64,000 nt of DNA, taken from NCBI RefSeq assembly GCF_030913705.1, contig NZ_CP133190.1, forward strand, positions 2,418,001 to 2,482,000, in the 5' to 3' direction. Positions 1-9,339 of this stretch are shown piece after piece (position 1 is the stretch's first letter; every line of letters starts with the position of its first letter). The translations under genes and the position numbers were made by a program. Under the pieces are notes generated by a model. The model was given only the letters and a program-made list of their open reading frames with translations, searched no databases and was not told where the DNA came from. The stretch comes from Anaerocolumna sp. MB42-C2. GTDB lineage: Bacteria; Bacillota; Clostridia; Lachnospirales; Lachnospiraceae.

Positions 1-495
1 CTTTGGAGCAATGGCATTCAGTTTTTGATTTTTATAATAATCGATACTTAGCTTTTTAGGGTGTTCATCTAAAATAGTAGAAAGGGAAAGGGAGAAATCT
101 TCCGGTATAATGATAGCAGCATATACTTTACCGTCCTCCACCATCTTTAATGCATCATCTTTATTATCGCAAAAGATCCATCCTAATTTGTCGTTGGTTT
201 TAAGCGTTGACATGATTTCAGTACCAATATTATAATCCATACCAAGCAGAGTTCCTCCGGCATCTTCATTAATTACTGCTACCTTAAGGCCTCCGGTATT
301 GCCGTAGGGGTCCCAGGAAGCATAGATATTCAGCCATGCATAAACCGCCGGTAAAATTGTAAGTCCTATCAGTATTACCACAGTAACCCAGCTGGTCATA
401 ATCTTGCCCAGGTCAGAATGAAAGATTCTAAAAACCTGCCGGAAAGCATTAAAATTCTTATTTAGATGTATATGAACTTTTTTTGATTTTTTCAC
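1..495 (-). CDS. YhgE/Pip-family membrane protein, N-terminal part (cut by window edge)
   Basis: This is the first 165 codons of a gene that runs off the left edge. The start is a GTG at 493-495, with AAGGAG at 504-509 eight bases upstream. The product has a basic N-terminus, one membrane helix at about residues 35-56 ending in an AVYAWLNIYASWDPYG block, then an external region beginning GGLKVAVINEDAGG. That helix plus the YASWDPYGN signature is typical of the YhgE/Pip (phage infection protein, ABC-2-like) family. Such proteins usually sit beside TetR regulators, as here. It is the last gene of a TetR-led operon, 17 bases after the preceding stop. The family's substrate is not established. 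Confidence 0.82.
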   Translation of the reverse strand, partial: MKKSKKVHIHLNKNFNAFRQVFRIFHSDLGKIMTSWVTVVILIGLTILPAVYAWLNIYASWDPYGNTGGLKVAVINEDAGGTLLGMDYNIGTEIMSTLKTNDKLGWIFCDNKDDALKMVEDGKVYAAIIIPEDFSLSLSTILDEHPKKLSIDYYKNQKLNAIAPK

Positions 496-512
496 TTATA
501 CCACTCCTTAGC

Positions 513-1754
513 TTATTGTAATATTTTCAGAAAACAATCCTCTATGGCTGCTTTTTTCTTATTATAATAACTTCCCATACTTTGAAACGAATTAACATCT
601 TTCAGATCATTTTCCTCCTCTTTAAAATTAATTTCAGTCTGATAATCCACGAATTTCAATTCCAATTTTGAATTTGTGTGAATATCCCATCCGCCGCTCG
701 TATCCAGATTTCCGACTGTATTCAGATTAATGGGTAAACTGAAAATATCACCTTTCATATCAAAACTGATATTATTCTTTTGCTTGTTTAAATCAATCTC
801 TGTTGCCGCTTTTAATTGCAAAGTGGTGGCAGCTCCGGAAAGGATAAGAATATTCGTTTCATCTGTAAACAGTTCTCCGGAAAGGCTATGATCACCTTTG
901 GATTTTATGGATACCGTTCTATCGGCATTCTTACCGAAAATACAGGTAATGGTTAAGTCATCCCAAACCTTAACTGCATTATTAAATATCACTTCCATAT
1001 AAACTTTCTGAGTCTCATAGTTAAAGGATATATTTGCACTTCGTATTTTATGGGAATCGTCCACATAAATATGTAAAATAATATCGGAATCCAAACGTGT
1101 CAGGGAAGAATCTATATTATTTAATACCTTTTCGTCTGCTATGTAGTTCTTCAAATAATCCGGTAATATTTCTATTATATTTTTATCCAAAACCACTTCG
1201 TATTCATCGGTCTCACACATATTGTCCTTACCGCCCGTAACTGCAAAAGATTTTTGACCGCTTTTACTGACCTTGGCATATTTATTATATATTTCAATCA
1301 AGGAACGTATCTGGTCTTTTTTGTTCCTGACTTCTGCCTGGGATTTTCTACCGGTTTTATCAGTATTTTTCTCTTGACTGCTGTTCTTTTCTACGTAATT
1401 ACCGCTATTACCATTGTCTATCTTGTTATTAATACTCTTGTTTTTTGCAAGTCCTATCGGTTCACCAAATAAATCTGATGAAGATAGAACTATTTTATTT
1501 TTGTCATTATAAGCTGTCAGGGAAAATACTTTTTTTTCTTCATCTGATGCAGTTACCGTCAGACTTAATGGAGTGTTGTATAAGTTTTTTACTTCTTTCC
1601 ACCCATCTAACAGAGTATCCTCCATACAAAACAATACATAACTTTTAGGCAGATAAATCAGCCCGAAATCAAACTTTAAAATATGACCCACTGCGTAAGT
1701 GATCAACAAAACTGCTGTAATTATCATAATAACTAGTCTTTTTTTAATTTTCAA
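513..1754 (-). CDS. Membrane-anchored extracytoplasmic protein of unknown function
   Basis: 413 residues starting at TTG (1752-1754), preceded by GAGGTG. A single N-terminal membrane helix at about residues 7-24 is followed by a long, probably external region rich in Lys, Asn and Asp, with a low-complexity linker at about residues 105-145 (SQEKNTDKTGRKSQ). The rest is strand-rich with no recognisable catalytic motif. I do not recognise the family. It lies between a TetR regulator and a YhgE/Pip protein and is evidently co-transcribed with both, so a role in cell-envelope stress or in assisting the YhgE protein is a guess from position only. Confidence 0.7.
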   Translation of the reverse strand: MKIKKRLVIMIITAVLLITYAVGHILKFDFGLIYLPKSYVLFCMEDTLLDGWKEVKNLYNTPLSLTVTASDEEKKVFSLTAYNDKNKIVLSSSDLFGEPIGLAKNKSINNKIDNGNSGNYVEKNSSQEKNTDKTGRKSQAEVRNKKDQIRSLIEIYNKYAKVSKSGQKSFAVTGGKDNMCETDEYEVVLDKNIIEILPDYLKNYIADEKVLNNIDSSLTRLDSDIILHIYVDDSHKIRSANISFNYETQKVYMEVIFNNAVKVWDDLTITCIFGKNADRTVSIKSKGDHSLSGELFTDETNILILSGAATTLQLKAATEIDLNKQKNNISFDMKGDIFSLPINLNTVGNLDTSGGWDIHTNSKLELKFVDYQTEINFKEEENDLKDVNSFQSMGSYYNKKKAAIEDCFLKILQ

Positions 1755-1763
1755 AGAATCACC

Positions 1764-2342
1764 TCACAGAAATAAACCTTGTTTTAAAAAACTTCCTACC
1801 GAATCGGCAATTTCCCGTTCATTTAATGGTTCATGTTTTTCTTCCCACTCAAAAGCCAGTGCCGTATATACCTTCAATACTAAAAAAGTAAGCAGTGTTG
1901 TATTACATGGCTTAATTAATCCTTTTTCCACCGCATTTTTCAATCGTTTCTCCAGATAAACACTAATGGTGTTATCTAACATATCAATAACCTTACAGGA
2001 AATCTGCGTTCGGAATTCTTTCGCTTCTTTTACGATCTTATATAAAAATTCCTGTTTTTTTCGATACATCAACAGATTGTAAATCACTTCATGTATTTCA
2101 TCCACAAGAGATAATTTTTTATTCACGATACCCTCTACATAGGAATCAAATTCCTTTATAAATCCGTTTGCGAGATATAGGAATAAATCTTCTTTATCCT
2201 TAAAATATAAATAGAGTGTGCCTTTTGCTACATTGGCTTTTTGTGCTATCTGATCCATGCTGACCGATTTATAACCGTAATCGGTAAAAAGTTCCTTGGC
2301 AGCTATTGAAATTTCATTTCTTTTTATTTCTTTTGCATCCAT
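1764..2342 (-). CDS. TetR/AcrR-family transcriptional regulator
   Basis: 192 residues. The start is the ATG at 2340-2342 because GGAGG precedes it closely; an in-frame upstream ATG at 2372 would lie inside the operator and has no ribosome site. Residues about 10-55 form the TetR helix-turn-helix (AAKELFTDYGYKSVSMDQIA, then ANVAKGTLYLYFKDKEDLF). The C-terminal ligand domain is unremarkable. It is the first gene of a three-gene operon and faces a promoter with a long dyad over the -10 region, which suggests autorepression released by an unknown ligand. Confidence 0.92.
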   Translation of the reverse strand: MDAKEIKRNEISIAAKELFTDYGYKSVSMDQIAQKANVAKGTLYLYFKDKEDLFLYLANGFIKEFDSYVEGIVNKKLSLVDEIHEVIYNLLMYRKKQEFLYKIVKEAKEFRTQISCKVIDMLDNTISVYLEKRLKNAVEKGLIKPCNTTLLTFLVLKVYTALAFEWEEKHEPLNEREIADSVGSFLKQGLFL

Positions 2343-2356
2343 TTTAATTCCTCCGA

Positions 2357-2391
2357 AATGACCGAATGACATTTTAAGTCATTAATTCATT
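2357..2391. promoter_or_regulatory. Probable TetR operator (imperfect 14-bp dyad)
   Basis: AATGACCGAATGAC (2357-2370) and GTCATTAATTCATT (2378-2391) are inverted copies, 11 of 14 matching, around a 7-base spacer; the inner AATGAC/GTCATT is perfect. It overlaps the -10 box and the transcription start region of the tetR promoter, where a TetR-family dimer would repress. Confidence 0.65.
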
Positions 2392-2416
2392 ATATATTTT
2401 CTAATGTAAAAGTCAA
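2389..2416 (-). promoter_or_regulatory. Sigma-A-type promoter of the tetR operon
   Basis: On the minus strand, TTGACT (2411-2416) is followed after 16 bases by a perfect TATAAT (2389-2394). The -10 box overlaps the dyad operator. It would drive tetR, the anchored unknown protein and the YhgE-type gene. Confidence 0.7.
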
Positions 2417-2598
2417 TTGGTGAAATATAATAATTTTATAAATTATTTCTCAATTATTTATGTAAAATGTTTCACTTTATCTTTTCGCTGTTATATAACC
2501 AAAAAATCGATCAGGGATTTTAAAAGTACATTTTGCCTGCAGGTCTTTCTCGTTACATGAATCATTACAAAAGCCTTTATAACACTGTTTTTTTGCAT

Positions 2599-2692
2599 AA
2601 AAAAAGATGGGACTGCTGCAACCTAAATTTATCGGGATTGAGCTTAGAATAATTCTCTCCCAAATCAGATAAATTTATATTTTGCAACAGCT
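2599..2692 (-). terminator. Long layered hairpin terminator (repeat family copy 1)
   Basis: Nested arms: CTGCTGCAA with TTGCAACAG, AAATTTATC with GATAAATTT, and an inner AGAAT-A-ATTCT. On the minus strand it ends in a run of seven T. It lies just after the AraC-type regulator gene. Its outer arms and inner TTCTAAGCT block recur at 57512-57590. The rest of 2417-2714 shows nothing else I can support. Confidence 0.7.
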
Positions 2693-2714
2693 CCACCTGT
2701 TTATTTAGTGGTTT

Positions 2715-5039
2715 TTATATAACTTTCTCCACTTTATTATCCTGCTTATATGCATTCCTGTACATGCCGGGTGTTATATTTTCATATTGGGTAAATACCC
2801 GTGAGAAGCTTCTCTCATGATTATAACCGCAAAGACCTGAAATCTCTTTTATGGTCAGGCGGGTATTCCTCAGCATACTTTTGGCATCGTTTAATCGAAG
2901 TTCATTTATGTAATCCACTAGACTTTTATCCGTTTTTTCTTTAAATATTTTTCTTAGGTAAGAGTAACTAATACCTGTGTTCTCAGCTACTATGTCTATG
3001 TTAATATCGTTTTTGTAGTTTTGTTTTATAAATTGAATCGCATTATTAAAGTATATTTCATCGTTACTTGCTACCCGGTTTCTGTAATCGATAACCGCGT
3101 TGTACTTTTCAATAAACCAGTTGCACGCATCCTCTAACGTTTCATTTGACCATAAGCTCTTATATAAATGCTCATTATCTTCAAATAGATCCGTTATACG
3201 TAAATTTAAATCAACGATTTTATTTAACAGATTGGTAACTAATTGGTTCAAAATCTGAATCACATTATTATAATCAATATGGTCATGCTGTGCTATATCT
3301 TTGAACATTTTATCCGTTGCCGCAGATAACTTTTCTTTATCACACAGCTCAAAATAAGTTTCAATTAAGTTAATTTCTTCTACCGGATAATAATAGACCG
3401 CTTCCGGATATACATCACTGTAAAAAATAATGCTGTTATGACCTTTTATAAACCGGTAACGTATAATCTCTCTTGCCTGTTCAAAGGATTTGTAAGCGGT
3501 ATCTTTATTTTTCTGCAGGCTGCCTGACGTTATGGTTATAGGAAAATTAAACATGGCTGATAACTCTGACTGTATTTTGTTCAGTTTTTCCCGTAAAACC
3601 TCCATATAATTTTTAAGTTCTGACTCAATGCTAATAATGAGTGCTATACTCTCGTTCTGGTACCGGATTCCTGATGTATACATACCGTCACTTAACATTT
3701 CTTCACAGATACGTATTATAATTTTTGCGTATTGTTCCTGTTTTTCATTATTATCTGCGGACATTCTGTCTTTCGATTTACCAGGTAAAATTACTGCACA
3801 GACTGTAAGCGGATAGGGTAATATCTTTATAATGTCATCGTCAGTGGCATCATTGACAGAAGATATGATACGAAGCAGGGCAGCTTCATAGTTTTTATTC
3901 GAACGATTATCCGTGAAAAAGCGGTTTTCTTCCTTTAAAAGATCACCCAGTACCTTTGATATTGTCTGAATCTCATCGTTTCCATTTTTTAAATCTAATC
4001 TTTCATTTGCATAAATATCTTTCACCAAAAGAGCAATGGGATTATATAAACGTCTCGAAATATAATAAGCAGCAAATAAACCGGCCAGCGATATGATAAA
4101 TGCAGCAAAAACAAGTCTTATCTGAACAAAACTTTGTTTTCGAAACAATACATCCATATCATTGGCTCCATAATAAATAAGGTTGCTGCCCGGTGATTTA
4201 TAAAAAGAACATAACTGGTTTTTTCCGTTAACATCTAATGAGAAATACCCTTGTTCTGACTTTCTTTTATTAATCATCTGATATAAATTCATCTTAAGAA
4301 GTTCCAGATTATTTGAATGCTTCGCATTTGAGATTACCTCACCCCTGTTATTAAGGATTGTTACAAAACCATCATCCCCTTTATCAACTGTATATAAGCT
4401 GCGCAGCTTATCTTCATTAATGTTAAAAACCAGTGCACCTTTTAGGTTTGAGGTATATGGTGTAATTTTATAAATATAGGAAATACAGGTTTGCCCCTTA
4501 TCCGCTTCTTTGTTGGAAAGAGATATTACATTAGACCGTACAAAATGTGAGGGTAAAATTATATTGCTGTAAGTACCGCTTTCCAGTTTTTCATACTCCC
4601 GTATCCACTTTTTATCGGCAAGCTGGTTAATTCTCACTACCCCAATATCGGAAGAGATAATATAATCAGCTCCATTTACATAAAAATAGACGGAGTAAAA
4701 TAAATCATTTGTTCTTGCGTAATCTATGATAGAAGTTTCCAGCTTTAATAAATCAAACATATCATTGTGTCTTTTCACTATTTCATCAATGTTTTTATAA
4801 CCGGCTAAGCTTTTTAAGGTTGTATCTACAGAAAAACGCATGGCATCCCGAAAGATGCTGTCGAATACTAAATCATTGGCATTACTGACCATTTGCAGGC
4901 GGTGAATTTCAGAATTGGCTATGCTATCTTTTGAAAAATGTGCAGTAGCATAATTATTTATCGTAGTTATGATACTAATTGGTATAATTAAAAATAGAAT
5001 CAAAGCTACTAATAGTTTAAAAAAGTAAAACCGCTTCAA
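2715..5039 (-). CDS. Membrane-bound AraC-family transcriptional regulator
   Basis: 774 residues from a TTG (5037-5039) placed eight bases after AAGGAGGG; an ATG 36 codons upstream lacks a ribosome site and lies close to the promoter. Domains: membrane helix at about 4-24, an extracytoplasmic sensor region of about 270 residues, a second helix near 303-323 leading into a HAMP-like linker, a regulator-like middle, and a C-terminal AraC double helix-turn-helix (about 670-770, with NIDIVAENTGISYSYLRKIF and IKEISGLCGYNHERSFSRVF). Such one-protein transmembrane regulators control neighbouring Lpl/Ytc-type sugar importers in clostridia and paenibacilli. It is the last gene of the importer cluster but has its own promoter. 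The ligand is unknown. Confidence 0.88.
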   Translation of the reverse strand: MKRFYFFKLLVALILFLIIPISIITTINNYATAHFSKDSIANSEIHRLQMVSNANDLVFDSIFRDAMRFSVDTTLKSLAGYKNIDEIVKRHNDMFDLLKLETSIIDYARTNDLFYSVYFYVNGADYIISSDIGVVRINQLADKKWIREYEKLESGTYSNIILPSHFVRSNVISLSNKEADKGQTCISYIYKITPYTSNLKGALVFNINEDKLRSLYTVDKGDDGFVTILNNRGEVISNAKHSNNLELLKMNLYQMINKRKSEQGYFSLDVNGKNQLCSFYKSPGSNLIYYGANDMDVLFRKQSFVQIRLVFAAFIISLAGLFAAYYISRRLYNPIALLVKDIYANERLDLKNGNDEIQTISKVLGDLLKEENRFFTDNRSNKNYEAALLRIISSVNDATDDDIIKILPYPLTVCAVILPGKSKDRMSADNNEKQEQYAKIIIRICEEMLSDGMYTSGIRYQNESIALIISIESELKNYMEVLREKLNKIQSELSAMFNFPITITSGSLQKNKDTAYKSFEQAREIIRYRFIKGHNSIIFYSDVYPEAVYYYPVEEINLIETYFELCDKEKLSAATDKMFKDIAQHDHIDYNNVIQILNQLVTNLLNKIVDLNLRITDLFEDNEHLYKSLWSNETLEDACNWFIEKYNAVIDYRNRVASNDEIYFNNAIQFIKQNYKNDINIDIVAENTGISYSYLRKIFKEKTDKSLVDYINELRLNDAKSMLRNTRLTIKEISGLCGYNHERSFSRVFTQYENITPGMYRNAYKQDNKVEKVI

Positions 5040-5134
5040 AATACCCCCCCTCCTTACCGTATAATTAATACTAATTTCATAGCTTAGTCGTTTATTAACA
5101 GTCTGTTTTAACTCTGAAATTGTATTAATTATAC

Positions 5135-5163
5135 AGTATATAGACAATAGTCTAGTTTTGCAA
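5135..5163 (-). promoter_or_regulatory. Promoter of the AraC-type regulator gene
   Basis: Minus-strand TTGCAA (5158-5163), 17-base spacer, TATACT (5135-5140), lying between the binding-protein stop and the TTG start of the regulator. It would allow regulator synthesis independent of importer transcription. Confidence 0.55.
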
Positions 5164-5181
5164 TTATCTACGACTTATTAT

Positions 5182-6807
5182 TTATTGGTGGTTGGCATCC
5201 CAAACCTTTTGTCTTTCATCTACAATAGCCTGACCGCCTGATTCCAGAAATTCCTTAATTCCGGCATTCCATACATTTTCAAAATCCTCCGGTTTTGCAG
5301 TAATCGCTTTCGCAAATATTTCTTTCTGTTTTTCTTTCAGAGTATTTGAAAATTGTGCTTCTGAATCAATAGGATCCAAGAGTGTGGGTATGGTGTATCC
5401 ATCATTTAGACTTATTTTATAAGCTTCTCTGAATACATCTTCATATCCCGGATAAGATCTGGCTATTACATCGATATTTTTAGCAGGGTCATCCATCTCC
5501 ATACCGTTTACAACAAGTACATAGTCAATATTATTTGGTGAATTCATAATCATATCTCCGGTTGCTGCTTTCATCGCCGGCAGACCGTCCACCATATCGT
5601 AATTTACTCCCTCTTCACCTGTTTCAAGATAATAACGGATTGGCTGTTTACTCATCCAGTTCAGATATTTAACCGCACCATCAATATTTTTACTTGCTGC
5701 AGGAACAATTACATTAATTCCGTTTGGACTGTAATTCGTTTTAAAATATTTCCCGTCCGCATTTTTAAATGTATCAATCGGAACAAATTCTGCGGTAGGT
5801 ACATTGGTTTTAAGCTGATCCATAATTCCGGGGCTGGAACGCAACGGCTGGTCATAAGCATGGATATAGGAACCAACAATACCTCTTGCAGTATCTGCAT
5901 CCCCTTGTATATCGTCTTTGTAGAGCGCGAATTGCGGGTCTAATAAACCTTCGTTGTAAAGTTTATTTAAGAAACGAACTCCTTCTATGTAACCTGGAAG
6001 TAACAGGGTAAAGCTGCCCATCGGGCAATTAACGTACATCGTTTCTTCTGACAGGTTTGGTTCTATAAAGGATTCCAGAATTGTTGCACAACGCCAGGCG
6101 ACATCGGAAGTTGCAGTAAGGGGAATCACATGGTCAACCTTACCGGGATTTTTCTCCTTAAAAGCTTTTAAGGCCTGATAGTATTCTTCCGTAGTAGTCG
6201 GCAAAGGCATGTTAAGTGCATCCAGCCAGTCTTTACGAATGTAGGTACCATATTTACCAAGTACGATTCGTTTAGCGGGAATTGCATATTGCTTTCCGCC
6301 AAATTGTCCCATGGATAAAATTGAATCTCCAAGATAATTTTTTAGATCACTGCCGTTTTGCTCCAGGCTGGAAGTTAAATCTGCTATACCGTTGTTCTTA
6401 TAATAATTATAAATCGTACCTATATCATATGTAAAGCAAATATCGGGAGCCGTGCCGGCTGCCATTAAAACATTTAACTGGTCAATTTCCTGGGAACGTG
6501 GAACACTTACAAATTTCACATCCAGATTCAGGTCTTTTAAAGCATTTTCCTGTATCCATTTGGTCCAATAATTATTGGTGGGGTCACTTGCCCCGGTGGC
6601 ACCACGGTCAAAAATCTCTACAGTCAGTGGTGCGGCAGGTTCTGTAGTTGGTTCCGTTTCCGCGGAAGATGATGCCTCCGTTGATGTCGATTTCGATTCT
6701 GCCGGTGCTGCTGTTTTTTTTGTTTTGGCTGCACATCCGCTTACCATAGCTACTATCAAAGTAAGCACCAGTGCTGTACGCCCCATTTTACATAATACTT
6801 TTTTCAT
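5182..6807 (-). CDS. ABC importer extracellular solute-binding lipoprotein (family 1, LplA-like)
   Basis: 541 residues with a lipoprotein signal: positive N-terminus, hydrophobic core and lipobox VSGC with Cys25, then a Ser/Thr/Glu/Pro-rich linker. The mature protein has family 1 binding-protein traits such as VLMAAGTAPDICFTYD and a conserved YIRKDWLDALNMPLPTT segment typical of the large LplA/YtcQ proteins that capture oligosaccharides. It is tethered outside the membrane and serves the two permeases upstream. No ATPase gene is present here, as is usual for this subtype, which borrows a shared MsmX-like ATPase. Confidence 0.9.
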   Translation of the reverse strand: MKKVLCKMGRTALVLTLIVAMVSGCAAKTKKTAAPAESKSTSTEASSSAETEPTTEPAAPLTVEIFDRGATGASDPTNNYWTKWIQENALKDLNLDVKFVSVPRSQEIDQLNVLMAAGTAPDICFTYDIGTIYNYYKNNGIADLTSSLEQNGSDLKNYLGDSILSMGQFGGKQYAIPAKRIVLGKYGTYIRKDWLDALNMPLPTTTEEYYQALKAFKEKNPGKVDHVIPLTATSDVAWRCATILESFIEPNLSEETMYVNCPMGSFTLLLPGYIEGVRFLNKLYNEGLLDPQFALYKDDIQGDADTARGIVGSYIHAYDQPLRSSPGIMDQLKTNVPTAEFVPIDTFKNADGKYFKTNYSPNGINVIVPAASKNIDGAVKYLNWMSKQPIRYYLETGEEGVNYDMVDGLPAMKAATGDMIMNSPNNIDYVLVVNGMEMDDPAKNIDVIARSYPGYEDVFREAYKISLNDGYTIPTLLDPIDSEAQFSNTLKEKQKEIFAKAITAKPEDFENVWNAGIKEFLESGGQAIVDERQKVWDANHQ

Positions 6808-6936
6808 ACTGATTCCTTATTCCTCCTTATTAATATATGTGTCTATTCGGTAACTTAGTTGATTTCACGCTGCCAAATAGTCACTATTTTTATATACAAG
6901 CCTGAATGGCTGAATATAAACTAGCTTCAAAACAAA

Positions 6937-7806
6937 TTAGCCCTTCACTGCGCCAATGGTTGCTCCCTCAATAAAATACCGTTGAAGCCAGGGATAGATT
7001 AGTAATATCGGAACTGTTGCAAACATGACCGTAGCTGCTTTCATGCTTTCACTTGTAACCATAGTAACAACATTTGCCTCCGCATGTGTGTCTATGGAAG
7101 AAAGATTATTTACGATCTGATAAAGTTTAAGCTGAATTGTATAAAGATTACGGTTTGATATGTAAAACAATGCATCCTGAAAACCATTCCACCGTCCAAC
7201 CGCATAAAACAGTGCCAGGGTTGCCAATACAGGTGTTGAGAGCGGCAGATAAATCCTTGACAGAATTGTCCAATGGGAAGCACCGTCTAATTTGGCAGAC
7301 TCTTTCAGGCTTTCGGGTATCGATCTAAAAAATGTTTTAAGTATAATCATATTAAATACACTAAGACAGGACGGAATAACCAGCACCCAGAAATTATCCA
7401 ATAAGTTAAGATTTTTTATATTGATATAATCCGGAATAATCCCGGCATTAAAGTACATGGTTATAATAATTATTATATTAATAGCCCTTTTTCCTACAAG
7501 CTTTGATTGTGCCAACGGATATGCACAAAAGGTGGTAATAATCATAGAGATTACCGTACATATTAAGGTCAGATATGCTGTAAAAAAAAGGCTTTTTACC
7601 ACACTTGCATCGGATAATACGTAACTATAAGCTTTTGTCGTAAATTCAACCGGCAATAAAAACACTTTATTGTTGGTAATGGCAGAATTTGAGCTTAAGG
7701 AAACTGCCATAACGTTCAAAACCGGAAATATACAGATACAGATGATCAAAAATGCAACTATTACGATGATCCAATCCGCTGTTTTCGTTTTTTTTGATTT
7801 AATCAT
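6937..7806 (-). CDS. Carbohydrate ABC transporter permease (LplC/YtcP-like)
   Basis: 289 residues with six predicted membrane helices. It carries the MalG-type EAA loop (ESAKLDGASHWTILSRIYLP, near residues 170-190), where the ATPase docks, and ends in the GATIGAVKG tail usual for LplC-like permeases. The ribosome site is weak. It pairs with the permease at 8065-9027 and the lipoprotein at 5182-6807. The substrate is probably an oligosaccharide by family; nothing here fixes it. Confidence 0.92.
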   Translation of the reverse strand: MIKSKKTKTADWIIVIVAFLIICICIFPVLNVMAVSLSSNSAITNNKVFLLPVEFTTKAYSYVLSDASVVKSLFFTAYLTLICTVISMIITTFCAYPLAQSKLVGKRAINIIIIITMYFNAGIIPDYINIKNLNLLDNFWVLVIPSCLSVFNMIILKTFFRSIPESLKESAKLDGASHWTILSRIYLPLSTPVLATLALFYAVGRWNGFQDALFYISNRNLYTIQLKLYQIVNNLSSIDTHAEANVVTMVTSESMKAATVMFATVPILLIYPWLQRYFIEGATIGAVKG

Positions 7807-8064
7807 TATTTTACCCAGTACATACTACAGACAGGTCTGCAGTACGTCCACTCCTAAAAACGGTCGAAAGAAATCGTACGTGGTAGTCCTTTCTTTTCTA
7901 TTTTCCTTTCAACCTAGTGCCCGTCCTTAGGGCATAAATCCTGAAGAACAATCTCTATTTTCTATTCACCTAAGTCTATGTACCGAGGCTTTGGGCCTGT
8001 TTGTTCCTGGCAGGACTATTCAACCTAACCCAAATGGCATAAGAATCTGCCAGCAGCTATAAAA
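7807..8064. other. Intergenic gap between permease genes
   Basis: No open frame with a ribosome site was found. The stretch shares GGGCATAAAT, TGAAGAA and GGACTATT blocks with the repeat at 46317-46367, in the same order but further apart, so it may be a decayed relative of that repeat. Confidence 0.3.
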
Positions 8065-9027
8065 CTACATAATTCCTTCTTCTCCTAACCGCTCCGTAAT
8101 TACATTAGCAAGGACAAGAAAAATAATACATACAAGAGACTGAAATAACCCAACTGCCGTTGCTATGGAATACTGCTGTGACTGTAAACCAACCCGGTAA
8201 ACAAAGGTACTAATAACATCTCCCACATTCGTTACAAAATAATTACTCAATGCATAGGGTCTGTCAAATGCAATGGATAAAATACGTCCTAAATTTAATA
8301 TTAACAGAGTCACTATGGTTGGGCGGATACCTGGCAGCGTTACATGCCAGATTTTTTTCCACCGGTTTGCACCATCGACAACGGCTGCTTCATAAAGTTC
8401 TGTATTCACTCCGGTAATTGCCGCTAAATATATTATCGTATTCCATCCAATACTCTGCCATACACCGATTAGGATATAAGAAATGATCCAATGTACCGGT
8501 TCATTTAAAAACGGTACGGCTTCCATACCAAATTTTCTTAAGAGCAGATTAACAAGTCCTGTATTCGGGGCAAATACCTGCAAGGCTATACCGCTTATTA
8601 TAATCCAGGATAAAAAATGGGGCATATATACCACCGTCTGTGTAAGCTTCTTGAACTTCTTAAAACATATTTCATTAATTAAGAGTGCTAACAAAATCGG
8701 TGCCGGAAAACCTACAATTAAATCTAAAAAATTTAGTACAATCGTATTTCTTAATGCCCGATAAAAACCATCCATAGAAAATACTTGCTTAAAAATATCC
8801 AATCCCACCCAGGGACTTTTCCATATTCCCTGAAACATATTATAATTTTTAAATGCAATAACAATGTTTGTCATAGGAACATATTTAAAGATAATCAGAT
8901 AAATAATAGGTAATAAAAGCATTAAATATAGTGCATAATCATTTTTGACCTGTTTCAATTTTTGATTTTTAACTCTTACTCTTTCTGTTTTATGACTATT
9001 TGCCTTTAATCCGCGAGTTGAACTCAT
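8065..9027 (-). CDS. Carbohydrate ABC transporter permease (LplB/YteP-like)
   Basis: 320 residues. The ATG at 9025-9027 is chosen because AGGAGG lies a few bases upstream; an ATG 14 codons earlier lacks one. After a basic cytoplasmic stretch there are six helices, beginning with the family's YALYLMLLLPIIYLIIFKYVP segment, and an EAA loop (EAAVVDGANRWKKIWHVTLP, near residue 212). First gene of the importer operon, behind a good promoter. Confidence 0.92.
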   Translation of the reverse strand: MSSTRGLKANSHKTERVRVKNQKLKQVKNDYALYLMLLLPIIYLIIFKYVPMTNIVIAFKNYNMFQGIWKSPWVGLDIFKQVFSMDGFYRALRNTIVLNFLDLIVGFPAPILLALLINEICFKKFKKLTQTVVYMPHFLSWIIISGIALQVFAPNTGLVNLLLRKFGMEAVPFLNEPVHWIISYILIGVWQSIGWNTIIYLAAITGVNTELYEAAVVDGANRWKKIWHVTLPGIRPTIVTLLILNLGRILSIAFDRPYALSNYFVTNVGDVISTFVYRVGLQSQQYSIATAVGLFQSLVCIIFLVLANVITERLGEEGIM

Positions 9028-9092
9028 TGAAAAACCTCCTGTATTTTTATCGTAATGTGCAAATAGCACAAAGCGTAACTAATATATCTGGA

Positions 9093-9121
9093 ATTATATA
9101 GCTTATTACACAAATTAACAA
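9093..9121 (-). promoter_or_regulatory. Promoter of the Lpl-type importer operon
   Basis: Minus-strand TTGTTA (9116-9121), 17-base spacer, perfect TATAAT (9093-9098), about 65 bases before the first permease start. Divergent from the arsR promoter; these two promoters are what the 312-base gap 9028-9339 holds. Confidence 0.65.
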
Positions 9122-9266
9122 TTGACAGAAATGATTTTTTACGGACACTTTTGATTTTTTGCAATGAAACCTAATATTTTACCGGGTTAAGGTGTTCTAT
9201 AGTCACAAATTTTTGGATATTTCAACAAAAATAATGATTAATTTAAATGATCTCAGATAAAATCTA

Positions 9267-9302
9267 ATTAAGTCTTGACTTAATCAAACAGAATACTATA
9301 AT
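9267..9302 (+). promoter_or_regulatory. arsR promoter with overlapping palindromic operator
   Basis: TTGACT (9275-9280), 16-base spacer, TATAAT (9297-9302). The perfect palindrome ATTAAGTC-TT-GACTTAAT (9267-9284) covers the -35 box, so a bound dimer would block polymerase. The ArsR protein encoded 38 bases downstream is the obvious candidate. Confidence 0.7.
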
Positions 9303-9339
9303 CTAATTCATATATACTTTAAGAAAAGAGGATGTCCCT

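Noticed and set aside
2599..2692. Insertion-sequence end, because GCTGTTGCAAAA recalls terminal repeats of some IS elements
   Set aside because: No transposase gene or remnant is nearby, and the element folds into a T-tailed hairpin at a gene end, so a terminator is the better reading.
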